Below are positions 24,995 through 32,588 of a stretch of 42,256 nt of DNA, in pieces. Location: positions 1 to 42,256 of the forward strand of contig NZ_LUKQ02000019.1 of assembly GCF_001647025.1 (NCBI RefSeq), given 5' to 3'. Under the pieces are notes generated by a model. That model made no database searches, was not told the DNA's origin, and saw only the letters and a list, made by a program, of their open reading frames with translations. The translations under genes were made by a program, and so were the position numbers. Numbering within the stretch: the stretch's first letter is position 1; each line of letters opens with the position of its first letter. The stretch is from Endozoicomonas atrinae. GTDB lineage: Bacteria > Pseudomonadota > Gammaproteobacteria > Pseudomonadales > Endozoicomonadaceae.

Positions 24995-26146
24995 ATGATT
25001 CTCAATTCAGCCTATCGACCTTTATACCAGGTATGTTTCTATCTATTGATCATGATCTCCGGAAATCACGCCTATGGGATTGATGATGTTAAACCTCAGA
25101 TACATGCCAATAACTTTCTTTTAAAACAGAAAGATACAGGCCAGTGTTTCGTGGTGAAGGAAGAGCTGGAAGGCTGCAGCTCTGAAGAAAATAGGCTGAT
25201 AGATGGCTGTGTTAACAGCAATAGGGTTATGCTCGAGGAGTGTAACGAACAAAATTCTGAGCAGAGGTGGATGTTCGACTTTCAAAATAAACGAATTCAC
25301 TCATTGGAAAGAAGGGCAGATCTGTGTTTGACCCGGTTGTCGAAAAGCTTATCTATGGATATTTGTCAGCCAGCAAGTTTGAAGCAGTTGTGGTTTTTTA
25401 ATCAACAGGATCATTTTTTCAGTCGAGTGGATTTTCTTGATACTCTTGCATTTGTAAAACTATTGCAAAGTAATACTGATGCTCCTTCACCTGTCACTTT
25501 TAGCTTTATTGGCTCTGAAACTGGAGATGATCAATGCTATCTGAGCCCTTTTACAGGTAGGGTGGAGTGTTCAGAATTTGAAGTTGATGAAGAGACTCTG
25601 CAACAACAGGAAGTTGAATTCTGGAGCTGGTCAGGTCATTGGCCATGGCAGTCAAAGCAAATAAAACTGACAGAAGACCTGCAGCTTGGTGATTTCAGAA
25701 GCAATCATTGTCTTGCGGTAACGCAATGTCATGTGGATAGTGTTGGGCAGTACGACTGTTTTGGTGGAGCAAAGGTTCAGGTAAGTGCCTGTAGCTCGGT
25801 AAGTCACCAGACCTGGCGCTATGACCTTGTTTCCAAAAAACTGTTTAATAAACAAGCAGGGGAGCAGTTTTGCTTAAGCTGGTTATCGGGAAAATTAACA
25901 CTGGAGCATTGTTTGCCCGGTAGTGCCGTTTCCCAGAGATGGTATTTTGCTCAGGGAAAGGGTAGCAAGTATGCAGAGAGAGGCCAGCTGCGCTGGTTTG
26001 CCAATTCAAGGGAGCATTATAATTATGTTAAAGCTCTTGATTTTGAGCCTATAGTCAAATTTGAAATATTAAAGAAAGATAGTCAGGGAGAAGGCTGTGG
26101 CTATCACCCCATAGATGGTCTTTGGAAAGGCTTATGTGCTAATTAG
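24995..26146 (+). CDS. Secreted ricin-type beta-trefoil lectin-like protein
   Basis: A 383-residue protein. Residues 1-29 have a hydrophobic core (CFYLLIMISGNHAYG) and a likely signal peptidase I site after AYG. Two regions, about 33-135 and 220-330, carry the ricin-B pattern of spaced Cys and Q-x-W: SEQRWMFD, LKQLWFF, SHQTWRYD and SQRWYFA, each close to a C-L-x(3-4)-L-S strand. That suggests two beta-trefoil carbohydrate-binding units without a catalytic domain. More than a dozen cysteines fit an oxidised extracytoplasmic protein. The region between (WSWSGHWPWQSK) and the C-terminal tail (YHPIDGLWKGLC) are not recognised. The ribosome site is weak. It could bind host or environmental glycans. 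Confidence 0.75.
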   Translation: MILNSAYRPLYQVCFYLLIMISGNHAYGIDDVKPQIHANNFLLKQKDTGQCFVVKEELEGCSSEENRLIDGCVNSNRVMLEECNEQNSEQRWMFDFQNKRIHSLERRADLCLTRLSKSLSMDICQPASLKQLWFFNQQDHFFSRVDFLDTLAFVKLLQSNTDAPSPVTFSFIGSETGDDQCYLSPFTGRVECSEFEVDEETLQQQEVEFWSWSGHWPWQSKQIKLTEDLQLGDFRSNHCLAVTQCHVDSVGQYDCFGGAKVQVSACSSVSHQTWRYDLVSKKLFNKQAGEQFCLSWLSGKLTLEHCLPGSAVSQRWYFAQGKGSKYAERGQLRWFANSREHYNYVKALDFEPIVKFEILKKDSQGEGCGYHPIDGLWKGLCAN

Positions 26147-26734
26147 GCTATTTGATAAATGAAGTGATTCATAATTACTAATCATAATTTGGTTATCGGT
26201 TTTCTTTTGCTTTATAGGTAAATATCCCTCTTGAATTATTAGAATAAAAGCATTGTTTGTTGTTTTCTGTGACTCGGAAGAAATTCACTGCTACCTTTCC
26301 ATACGTCAGAAGTTTTATATAGAAAACCAGTAGATAATAACTTTCAAGCAATACTCTTTTGCCTTGTCGTTATATGTAGTGGTAGGAACATTTACAATAA
26401 TGTTGATGTTGAAAATATGATTGTCCATGCTCCTTTATTGTTTGTTTTGGTAATGCTTTAAGTAAGCAAATGGTAATGTTTGTTAATTGGCTAGTCGATT
26501 TCAAAACTTCATTAGGTGGATTCAAGCTAGAGCCTTTTTCAAAGGCAATATCCTGATATTTAACTATCGAACAATTGAGTATGATCAGGAGATTGTTATA
26601 GAAATAATTTGTAAGTTTATGGTTTTATTTTAAATAAAAGAAGATTCATGGAGCAACTTCAGGCCGTTTTTGTTATTGACTGATATGAGTGCTCTGTTTT
26701 TAAGCTGCAAACCAAAATAAGAAAGGAGCTGTTT
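26147..26734. other. AT-rich intergenic region of 588 bases
   Basis: I find no convincing gene on either strand. GCCTTT-TTC-AAAGGC (26532-26546) is a perfect hairpin, followed at once by TCCTGAT (26551-26557) pairing with ATCAGGA (26584-26590). The base composition is much more AT-rich than in the flanking genes. The end of the region carries the promoter and the AAGGAG ribosome site of the PAP2 gene. A small RNA or a decayed gene is possible. Confidence 0.4.
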
Positions 26735-27643
26735 GTGACTGATTTACTCCAGTGGGGGTTGGATTTTGTTGCCTTGATACAACAATACCGAAATCCAGTA
26801 GCTGATACATTCATGCAGCACACCACGGATCTGGGGGGGAAGTATTATATTTATTTCCTCCCGTTTCTACTCTGGTGTTTGAATTTTCATTTTATGGTTC
26901 GTGTTTGCACCCTGTTTTTATTGTCATTTTTTATCAATGTCAGTTTCAAGGACTTATTCGCTTTACCAAGGCCATTTGATGTTGATCCAGCTATTACACC
27001 TGATAGGGAGTGGGGTTATGGTATGCCAAGTGGTCACTCTCAAAACTCAGCACTATTATGGATTATGCTGGCTATCAGCGTCGCTAAACGATGGTTCTGG
27101 GCTGTGGCCCTATCAATTGCTTTACTGATAGGGTTTTCAAGAGTCTACTTTGGTCTCCACTTTCCGGGAGATATTCTCGGAGGTTGGCTTCTGGCAGCAT
27201 TACTGCTATGGGCGAACTATGTGTGGGGAGACAGGGTTACGCAATGGTTGAAGAAGCAAACTTTTTGGTTTCTGGCTGGAGGTTTGTGGTTGTTCTTGGG
27301 GGGGCTTTATCTTCTTTATTGGATGTTAGATATGCCAATCATGACGGGGCTTGTTGCTATAAGCCTTGGGTTTGGCATGGGGTATATGATTACGTCCCAA
27401 TTCCTGCATTACAGTGGCTCTGGAAATATCTGGCAGCGCTTATTACGTAGTGCGGTTGGACTGATTGTTCTGGTTTTTTATCTAAAGGCTAGCAGAAGTT
27501 TTTTTCCAGAGGTTCAGAATGGAGAATATTATCTGGTCATGTTTATCGTGAATTCAATAGTAGGATTATGGCTGACATTAGGGGCTCCCATTATTTTTTC
27601 TCTTCTTTCTCTTGGAGGAAGGCAAAGCAAATCGGAAAGTTAA
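26735..27643 (+). CDS. PAP2 family membrane phosphatase
   Basis: A 302-residue inner-membrane protein with a GTG start; AAGGAG lies seven bases upstream and fixes it. The three motifs of the PAP2/acid phosphatase family are intact: K72-x6-R79-P80 (KDLFALPRP), PSGH at 98-101, and S135-R136-x5-H142-x3-D146 (SRVYFGLHFPGD). The two His residues and the Asp form the catalytic set. About four further spans follow the catalytic core. Such enzymes dephosphorylate phosphatidate or undecaprenyl pyrophosphate; which one cannot be told. There is no operon partner. Confidence 0.9.
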   Translation: MTDLLQWGLDFVALIQQYRNPVADTFMQHTTDLGGKYYIYFLPFLLWCLNFHFMVRVCTLFLLSFFINVSFKDLFALPRPFDVDPAITPDREWGYGMPSGHSQNSALLWIMLAISVAKRWFWAVALSIALLIGFSRVYFGLHFPGDILGGWLLAALLLWANYVWGDRVTQWLKKQTFWFLAGGLWLFLGGLYLLYWMLDMPIMTGLVAISLGFGMGYMITSQFLHYSGSGNIWQRLLRSAVGLIVLVFYLKASRSFFPEVQNGEYYLVMFIVNSIVGLWLTLGAPIIFSLLSLGGRQSKSES

Positions 27644-27656
27644 CGATTGTCAGCTA

Positions 27657-27703
27657 ACCAGCAGACTGGTTATCAAGTAGATAACATTGATCAGCCTGCT
27701 GGT
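27657..27703. terminator. Branched hairpin between convergent PAP2 and OmpA-like genes
   Basis: ACCAGCAG (27657-27664) pairs with CTGCTGGT (27696-27703), and inside it GTTATC (27669-27674) pairs with GATAAC (27680-27685). GTTTTC follows. It lies between the two stop codons and probably ends transcription from both sides. Confidence 0.55.
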
Positions 27704-27721
27704 GTTTTCAGTGAGCTAATA

Positions 27722-28771
27722 TTACTGGATGACTTCAGCTATTACCCGACGGTTCTGTTGCCTTCCTTCTGATGTAATATTGCTAGCAACCGGATCAATT
27801 TCACCGAATCCAATAGATTCAATTCGGTGGCCATCAATCTGGTATTTCTCGATTAATAACTGGCGAACGGAGTCAGCTCTTTTTGTTGAGAGAATCTGGT
27901 TATACTCTTCACGTCCTCTACTATCGGTGTGACCTTCAATACGAATCTTCACATCTGGGTGGCGGCTCATGAAATCTCCCATCTTACTGATCATCGCCAT
28001 AGCGCCAGAACTAATACTATCTGAGTCAAAACCGAAGGTGACCAGAAGGTTAATCTCTTCCATCGGGACACAACCTGTCTGATCAATAACTGCTCCGGGT
28101 ATCGTTCCTGGACACAGGTCGACGGTATCCATAACTCCATCCTGATCGCTATCTACAGAGGCTGCTGATTCTTTGGCTGCTAAAGGCTCACGAGTCACTG
28201 GAGTGACGTCAGCCGGTTGTGGTTCTGGCTGTGAAGCACGGCCAAATGTCCAGTTGAGTGAGACAGTAAACATACTCTCGGTCTGGTTGTAATCCAGACT
28301 TCTTACTGCCCTGACATCACCCTGTAGCGACAGGTTAGATGTTAGTATTTTTCTGACGCCCACCCCTAAATTCATGCGGGTATCATCCCGCTTTTCGCCA
28401 GCATCCGGTTTCTCCTGAAGCTCGTCAATGCCGGAAACCAGGTAAGGGGTCAACTCATTATTTAATGGGGTTAAATCATAAAAAGCATCCAGTCGATAGC
28501 TTTTTAAATCAACATCTCCACTATTTTTATGATCAGTTGTGTACTGAGAGTAGACGCCAGCAATACTAAAACGGTCGTTAAATCGATAGCCTGCACCTAT
28601 TTCCTGGGCAAAAGAGTTATCGAGTTCCCGGTAGCTGTCCAGTGCGTTATAACTTGCACCAATCGATAATATAATGCCTTTATCAACAACTTCCTGGGCA
28701 ATGGCTGAATGACTGATAAAGCCAGCTACTGTCATGGCAATAGCTGATTGTGCGAAGCGGCGCACGTTCAT
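27722..28771 (-). CDS. OmpA family outer-membrane protein
   Basis: A 349-residue protein. A signal peptide ends near residue 25 (SHSAIAQ). Residues about 30-180 alternate as an eight-strand beta-barrel (YRFNDRFSIAGVYSQY, SLNWTFGRA). A thrombospondin type-3 calcium-binding repeat (DSDQDGVMDTVDLCPGT) near 210 links it to the C-terminal OmpA domain, which has the peptidoglycan-binding set IEGHTDSRGREEYN with LSTKRADSVRQLL and NRRV. It spans barrel, linker and cell-wall anchor as in OmpA/OprF. CAGGGAG precedes the ATG. The gene stands alone. Confidence 0.93.
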   Translation of the reverse strand: MNVRRFAQSAIAMTVAGFISHSAIAQEVVDKGIILSIGASYNALDSYRELDNSFAQEIGAGYRFNDRFSIAGVYSQYTTDHKNSGDVDLKSYRLDAFYDLTPLNNELTPYLVSGIDELQEKPDAGEKRDDTRMNLGVGVRKILTSNLSLQGDVRAVRSLDYNQTESMFTVSLNWTFGRASQPEPQPADVTPVTREPLAAKESAASVDSDQDGVMDTVDLCPGTIPGAVIDQTGCVPMEEINLLVTFGFDSDSISSGAMAMISKMGDFMSRHPDVKIRIEGHTDSRGREEYNQILSTKRADSVRQLLIEKYQIDGHRIESIGFGEIDPVASNITSEGRQQNRRVIAEVIQ

Positions 28772-28987
28772 GAGTTGCTCCCTGATTAATTTTGGAATGA
28801 TCCGCCCGGAAAGGTTATAGGCCGAGGTACTGCAGAGGATAAGGTATTATTGGTGTGGACTAAAATACTAATGTGCTTTTAAAGTTCACTTAAGGTGGCT
28901 ATCTACTCAGGCTAAATGTCATAAAGGCTTTATCAAAAATATATAAAATCGAATTTATACACAGCGCAATGTGCAAGAGAGCAACCG

Positions 28988-30328
28988 CTAATGGTGCCCT
29001 CCTGCTGCACCGGCAGCTCTCCTGCCGCCACGAGCCTTTGGAGCTTTAGGAGCCTTTGGAGGTAGTGTCGGAACTATGACCTCGTTAAAGAGATGCCCTA
29101 TGGTAAGACCACTATTGTCAATTTTTTCATTAAGCACGCTTGGTAGTATTTCCCGGAAGAAGTCTCCCCGACTGAAGTCGCTGTGGATCATACCGGTTAC
29201 AGGGTCTTGCCAGGTGCCGGTCATGGCATCTTTCCAGGGGCCTGCGTAAATACCACAGCTGATCTGTGGCACAAGCATGACATCATAGCCTTCAGCTCTG
29301 GCAGAAATAAACAGAGTAATTAATGTTTGTCTGACACATTCCTTGAAAAAAGCATAGTCAGTCAGTGCCCGTGCATTGAGCGTATTGGCCATGGAGCCTT
29401 CGCCAGTTTTGTCATTTGCATTTGCACATGTGTTAGGGCCAGCCACAATAATGTATCCAACTTTTCGGCCGGACTGGTCAATCGGAATATTGGACAGCGG
29501 CCAGGCATCCTTATACCCAGCAGGGTTATTGAGAGTTGTGTAGTCTCGTCCCTGTATCGTTATTTTACCTGTCTGCCCATATGTAAAGCCCCACTGCCCT
29601 TGAACTGTATTTTCAAATAAATCTCGCTGGTCTGCAGAGTTCCCCGCTCCACACTCATTGATCAGCCACTCTGAAAATAAGGCTTCTTCCTGACCCTTGG
29701 CTTTCCTGTTCACTTGTGCTGAATTAAATTGGTAGTAGGCGTTTTGCAGACCCCCGCCCGGTTTCCCAGAATTTCCAGCAATGCCTAGAGCAATCAGAGC
29801 CTCTGGATTATTCAGTAGATAATCTCTTGCGAGCCCAGCAGCCCCCTCAGGATGAGAGATAATTATTGGTCTTGCTGGATCATGAACTGGGCGGCAGGGC
29901 TGCACATGTTGCAGAATTTGACGATCTCCACCGCTGGTCAGGTCATAATGTTTGAGTGTGTGACCATGGTAATCCGTCAACGTATTGATAAATGGGGCTA
30001 TAGGCGGAATTGGTTTTGGTAGTGGCTGCGGCGCAGCAGAAACAGTACGCTGTGCAAGAGGTTTAGGAGCAAAAATAGTTTGGTAAAGCGGAATGCCCCA
30101 GAAAACCAGCCCGACAGCTCCCAGTATTCCTGTGGCAACAAAGGCGCTTGCCATGTAGGCAGCCACTGCAGCTGCGGCAGCAAGAATACCCAAGCCAACC
30201 ATAATGACTTTGCAGGTTCGGGTTCTATACCAGGGAACTTTGGCTGTGACTCCATCTCCATCCTGCTTTACAGCACTTTGGAGATAGGCTCCATGTGTTT
30301 GAGGAGCTTGCATGACTGGTGGTGTCAT
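28988..30328 (-). CDS. Membrane-anchored macrodomain/PARG-like protein
   Basis: A 446-residue protein. Two hydrophobic segments, about 41-60 and 63-82, form a hairpin in the membrane, followed by a proline-rich linker (PQPLPKPIPPIAP). The rest resembles the bacterial poly(ADP-ribose) glycohydrolase type of macrodomain: GIAGNSGKPGGG (182-193) with the GGG loop, QEE at 213-215, IIVAGPNTCA as a core strand, and VPQISCGIYAGPW (353-365) in the position of the second ADP-ribose loop. The gap between GGG and QEE is 19 residues, longer than the usual 6-8, so catalysis is uncertain. The tail is low-complexity (PKAPKARGGRRAAGAAGG). AAGGA precedes the ATG. I infer binding or removal of ADP-ribose, perhaps on host proteins. 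Confidence 0.6.
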   Translation of the reverse strand: MTPPVMQAPQTHGAYLQSAVKQDGDGVTAKVPWYRTRTCKVIMVGLGILAAAAAVAAYMASAFVATGILGAVGLVFWGIPLYQTIFAPKPLAQRTVSAAPQPLPKPIPPIAPFINTLTDYHGHTLKHYDLTSGGDRQILQHVQPCRPVHDPARPIIISHPEGAAGLARDYLLNNPEALIALGIAGNSGKPGGGLQNAYYQFNSAQVNRKAKGQEEALFSEWLINECGAGNSADQRDLFENTVQGQWGFTYGQTGKITIQGRDYTTLNNPAGYKDAWPLSNIPIDQSGRKVGYIIVAGPNTCANANDKTGEGSMANTLNARALTDYAFFKECVRQTLITLFISARAEGYDVMLVPQISCGIYAGPWKDAMTGTWQDPVTGMIHSDFSRGDFFREILPSVLNEKIDNSGLTIGHLFNEVIVPTLPPKAPKAPKARGGRRAAGAAGGHH

Positions 30329-30712
30329 CGTGCCTGTCCTTGCAGCGTTTTCATTGGATGTGGGTATCTAAAACTTCGAGCTATCTTCTTGAAGGGCCAT
30401 ACTTTAATAATTTGACGAATCTGGTTGGAAATAGTTCCCTGCCTAGGGCTGGGTATCAGCTTTGTGCTTATGAAAGGCTTATTAAAAAGGTCTTTTTGTT
30501 ATAAAAAGTTCGTTTATTACCACTAAATTTCGCCAATTTCTGATAACGTGTTGATATTTGTTGGAGGGTGATGTGTACGGACTTTTCATGGGAGTGTTCA
30601 AACATGAGGTCATTCCCCCAGTAAAATCAAATACAGAGTAAAGTGAAAAGGCCGGTGTAATCTGTTAATGAGCTATTCTTAATGCAGGTTCGAACGTCGC
30701 AAGGAGACAGGG
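30329..30712. other. Divergent promoter region between the macrodomain gene and the acidic helical protein
   Basis: These 384 bases separate two divergent genes and should hold both promoters. I find no clear -35/-10 pair. A 17-codon frame at 30571-30624 has a GGAGG in front (close spacing), but nothing else supports it as a gene. The region is AT-rich around 30480-30530. Confidence 0.4.
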
Positions 30713-31759
30713 ATGTCAGGCGAAATGGGAAGTGTAGGAAAATCAGTGTCTTTGGACTGGTCAGCAGATCGCCCTGACTCCACTCCAGAGGCTGACAATG
30801 TAGCAGAAAAAAATGCTTTTGGTACCAGAGAGACTAAGGAAGAAACTCAAAATAATGGCAATTTTCTGCCAAGCTCAGATTCGAGTGGTGGAAAAACTCT
30901 GCTTCAGCGTACTTCCAGCTCTGCCAATCCGGTATCTTATGTCAACCAACGCAGTAACTCAGCAGATTCTGGGGGTGGTGGCCTGGGAGCTGAGGATCCT
31001 TCTGTTCAAGCATTTGTAGAAAAAATCAATGATGCGTCGAACATGAAGGAGTTGGAAGAACTTTACACAGAGTTGCGGGAAGATATGTCAAACATTCTCT
31101 CCGCTGACGATGTTCAGCGCTATGAGGGTGAGCTTGAACGCTTAGCCGCTCCAACGTTATCCAGTGATATTTCACGAGCACAAAGCTCACAGGATCTGAT
31201 TGATCTGAATGATAAAAACGATTCGCTTAATGAGATTTTAGGTCAAGATTCTGATCGCTTAAAAGATCAGCTAGAACTAAAACATTTTGATGTCATGATG
31301 CTTGAACTCAGTAACGAAGAAGGGGTGTCACCAGGTAAGCTTGATAAGTTCTTTGAAAACTTCGCAGTTATTGAGGATCGGTTGGAGCAAGATCAAAGGC
31401 AGAGTCTAAAGACGGCCATTTGTGATGAAATGAGAAAGCAAGATCCTGGTGTTGGAGAATCCCCAGAAAAGGCTCTTGAACTCAGAGCCAGCACTGAGCG
31501 TAGTCATTCTGTTGAAGAGCTTGAAAACCTGATGGAGCAACTTCAGGATGATCGAGCAGAATACTCTGATGAACTTGCTCTAATGCTCAAGGACTCAATA
31601 TATGAGAAGTTAGTAGACATCGTACAAGTAGAGATGGATCGTTTTGAAACTTTAACGCCTGAAGAAATTACTGACCTGAGAGATAACATAAACATAATTC
31701 CAAATGTTGAATCCAGAAATGTTGCAATGCACCGTTTCGAGCAACTGCAAAACCGATAA
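30713..31759 (+). CDS. Acidic, helical protein of unknown function
   Basis: A 348-residue protein with no family I recognise. Residues 1-95 are rich in Ser, Asn, Gly and Asp and look disordered. Residues about 100-345 are strongly acidic and built of predicted helices with heptad-like spacing (MKELEELYTELREDM, SVEELENLMEQLQDD, EMDRFETLTPEEITDLRDN), including three segments of similar form beginning with a S-x-x-[ED]-L pattern, so an internal repeat is possible. There is no signal peptide and no membrane span. AAGGAG lies seven bases before the ATG. It is divergent from the macrodomain gene. Cytoplasmic scaffold or translocated effector are both possible. Confidence 0.75.
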   Translation: MSGEMGSVGKSVSLDWSADRPDSTPEADNVAEKNAFGTRETKEETQNNGNFLPSSDSSGGKTLLQRTSSSANPVSYVNQRSNSADSGGGGLGAEDPSVQAFVEKINDASNMKELEELYTELREDMSNILSADDVQRYEGELERLAAPTLSSDISRAQSSQDLIDLNDKNDSLNEILGQDSDRLKDQLELKHFDVMMLELSNEEGVSPGKLDKFFENFAVIEDRLEQDQRQSLKTAICDEMRKQDPGVGESPEKALELRASTERSHSVEELENLMEQLQDDRAEYSDELALMLKDSIYEKLVDIVQVEMDRFETLTPEEITDLRDNINIIPNVESRNVAMHRFEQLQNR

Positions 31760-31761
31760 CA

Positions 31762-31841
31762 CGGCAGGTAAAAATCCATTGCGATAAATTGATTTTGGCT
31801 TTGAAATTGACAGAGAGTTTTTTGTCAATAACTACCTGTCG
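31762..31841. terminator. Nested hairpins between convergent genes
   Basis: CGGCAGGTA (31762-31770) pairs with TACCTGTCG (31833-31841) with one G-T pair, and inside it ATTGACA (31806-31812) pairs with TGTCAAT (31823-31829). The inner loop contains T6. It lies between stop codons at 31759 and 31870. Confidence 0.5.
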
Positions 31842-31869
31842 ATACTTAATGAAAAAATGATGCCTGTAA

Positions 31870-32412
31870 TTACTTCTGAAGGTTTCGTATCAGCAAACTG
31901 ACACCTTCAGTCAACTCCCCGATGGCATGGGGAGCATAAGCAATTTCCAGCCACCGTTCTTTTTGTTCCTTGGAAGAAGGATAAAGCACCCAGCAAAGCT
32001 GCTCCTGCCATGAGCAGTCGGATTCAAGCTCATAGTGAATGCCGTATACCGGTAAACTTCGGTTACCTATCTGCATACCGTATTGGCCCTGCTCACTGCG
32101 GGTAGCAACGATGGTGCCTTCCTGATTGGCATGAATTTGATAGACCAGCCTGGGGTTCTCATTCTTTTCGCTTTGTCTATAGACTGCGTGGGCCTTTAGC
32201 AGGCTGTTGACATAGTTCTGCAGCGCCTGCTTGCGGCCCTGGCTGGGCGTGTTTGCCGTGATCTGCCGGGCAAATGAATCAGACTCCTCTGTGACGATAA
32301 TTTTCAGGCCTTCCTTATTGGAGTACATAGCTGTCGTCGATGACTGTTTGCTGCTCGCGTTAAGAAAAGCAGGAAAGATTAAAAACAGTAAAAGAAAAGA
32401 GTGTCTCTTCAT
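31870..32412 (-). CDS. Small exported hypothetical protein
   Basis: A 180-residue protein that I cannot assign. Residues 1-20 (MKRHSFLLLFLIFPAFLNAS) form a clear signal peptide with cleavage after NAS. The mature part is mixed alpha/beta. It contains ESDCSWQEQLCWVLYP, with two cysteines seven residues apart that could form a disulfide in the periplasm. It has no repeats and no membrane span in the mature part. It faces the acidic helical gene and is 176 bases downstream of the start-distal GspE stop on the same strand, so it may be its own unit. Confidence 0.7.
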   Translation of the reverse strand: MKRHSFLLLFLIFPAFLNASSKQSSTTAMYSNKEGLKIIVTEESDSFARQITANTPSQGRKQALQNYVNSLLKAHAVYRQSEKNENPRLVYQIHANQEGTIVATRSEQGQYGMQIGNRSLPVYGIHYELESDCSWQEQLCWVLYPSSKEQKERWLEIAYAPHAIGELTEGVSLLIRNLQK

Positions 32413-32588
32413 GTATTTAAAGGCCCCGAGTTAATGATTTGTTATTGTTTTCCCTGAAAGCCATTTCCTGAGAGTAACCAAGGAGTCTGATGGGCTCAAG
32501 GCTGTACTGAAAATCCTATCTTTTTCGTCAAATCAAATAGCCCCTAAGTCCAACAGGCTCCATAAGCGTTGCATTTATCAGTCAGTGA

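Noticed and set aside
30571-30624. 17-codon frame with GGAGG in front
   Set aside because: Too short, spacing to the start is too close, and no regulatory structure follows that would suggest a leader peptide.
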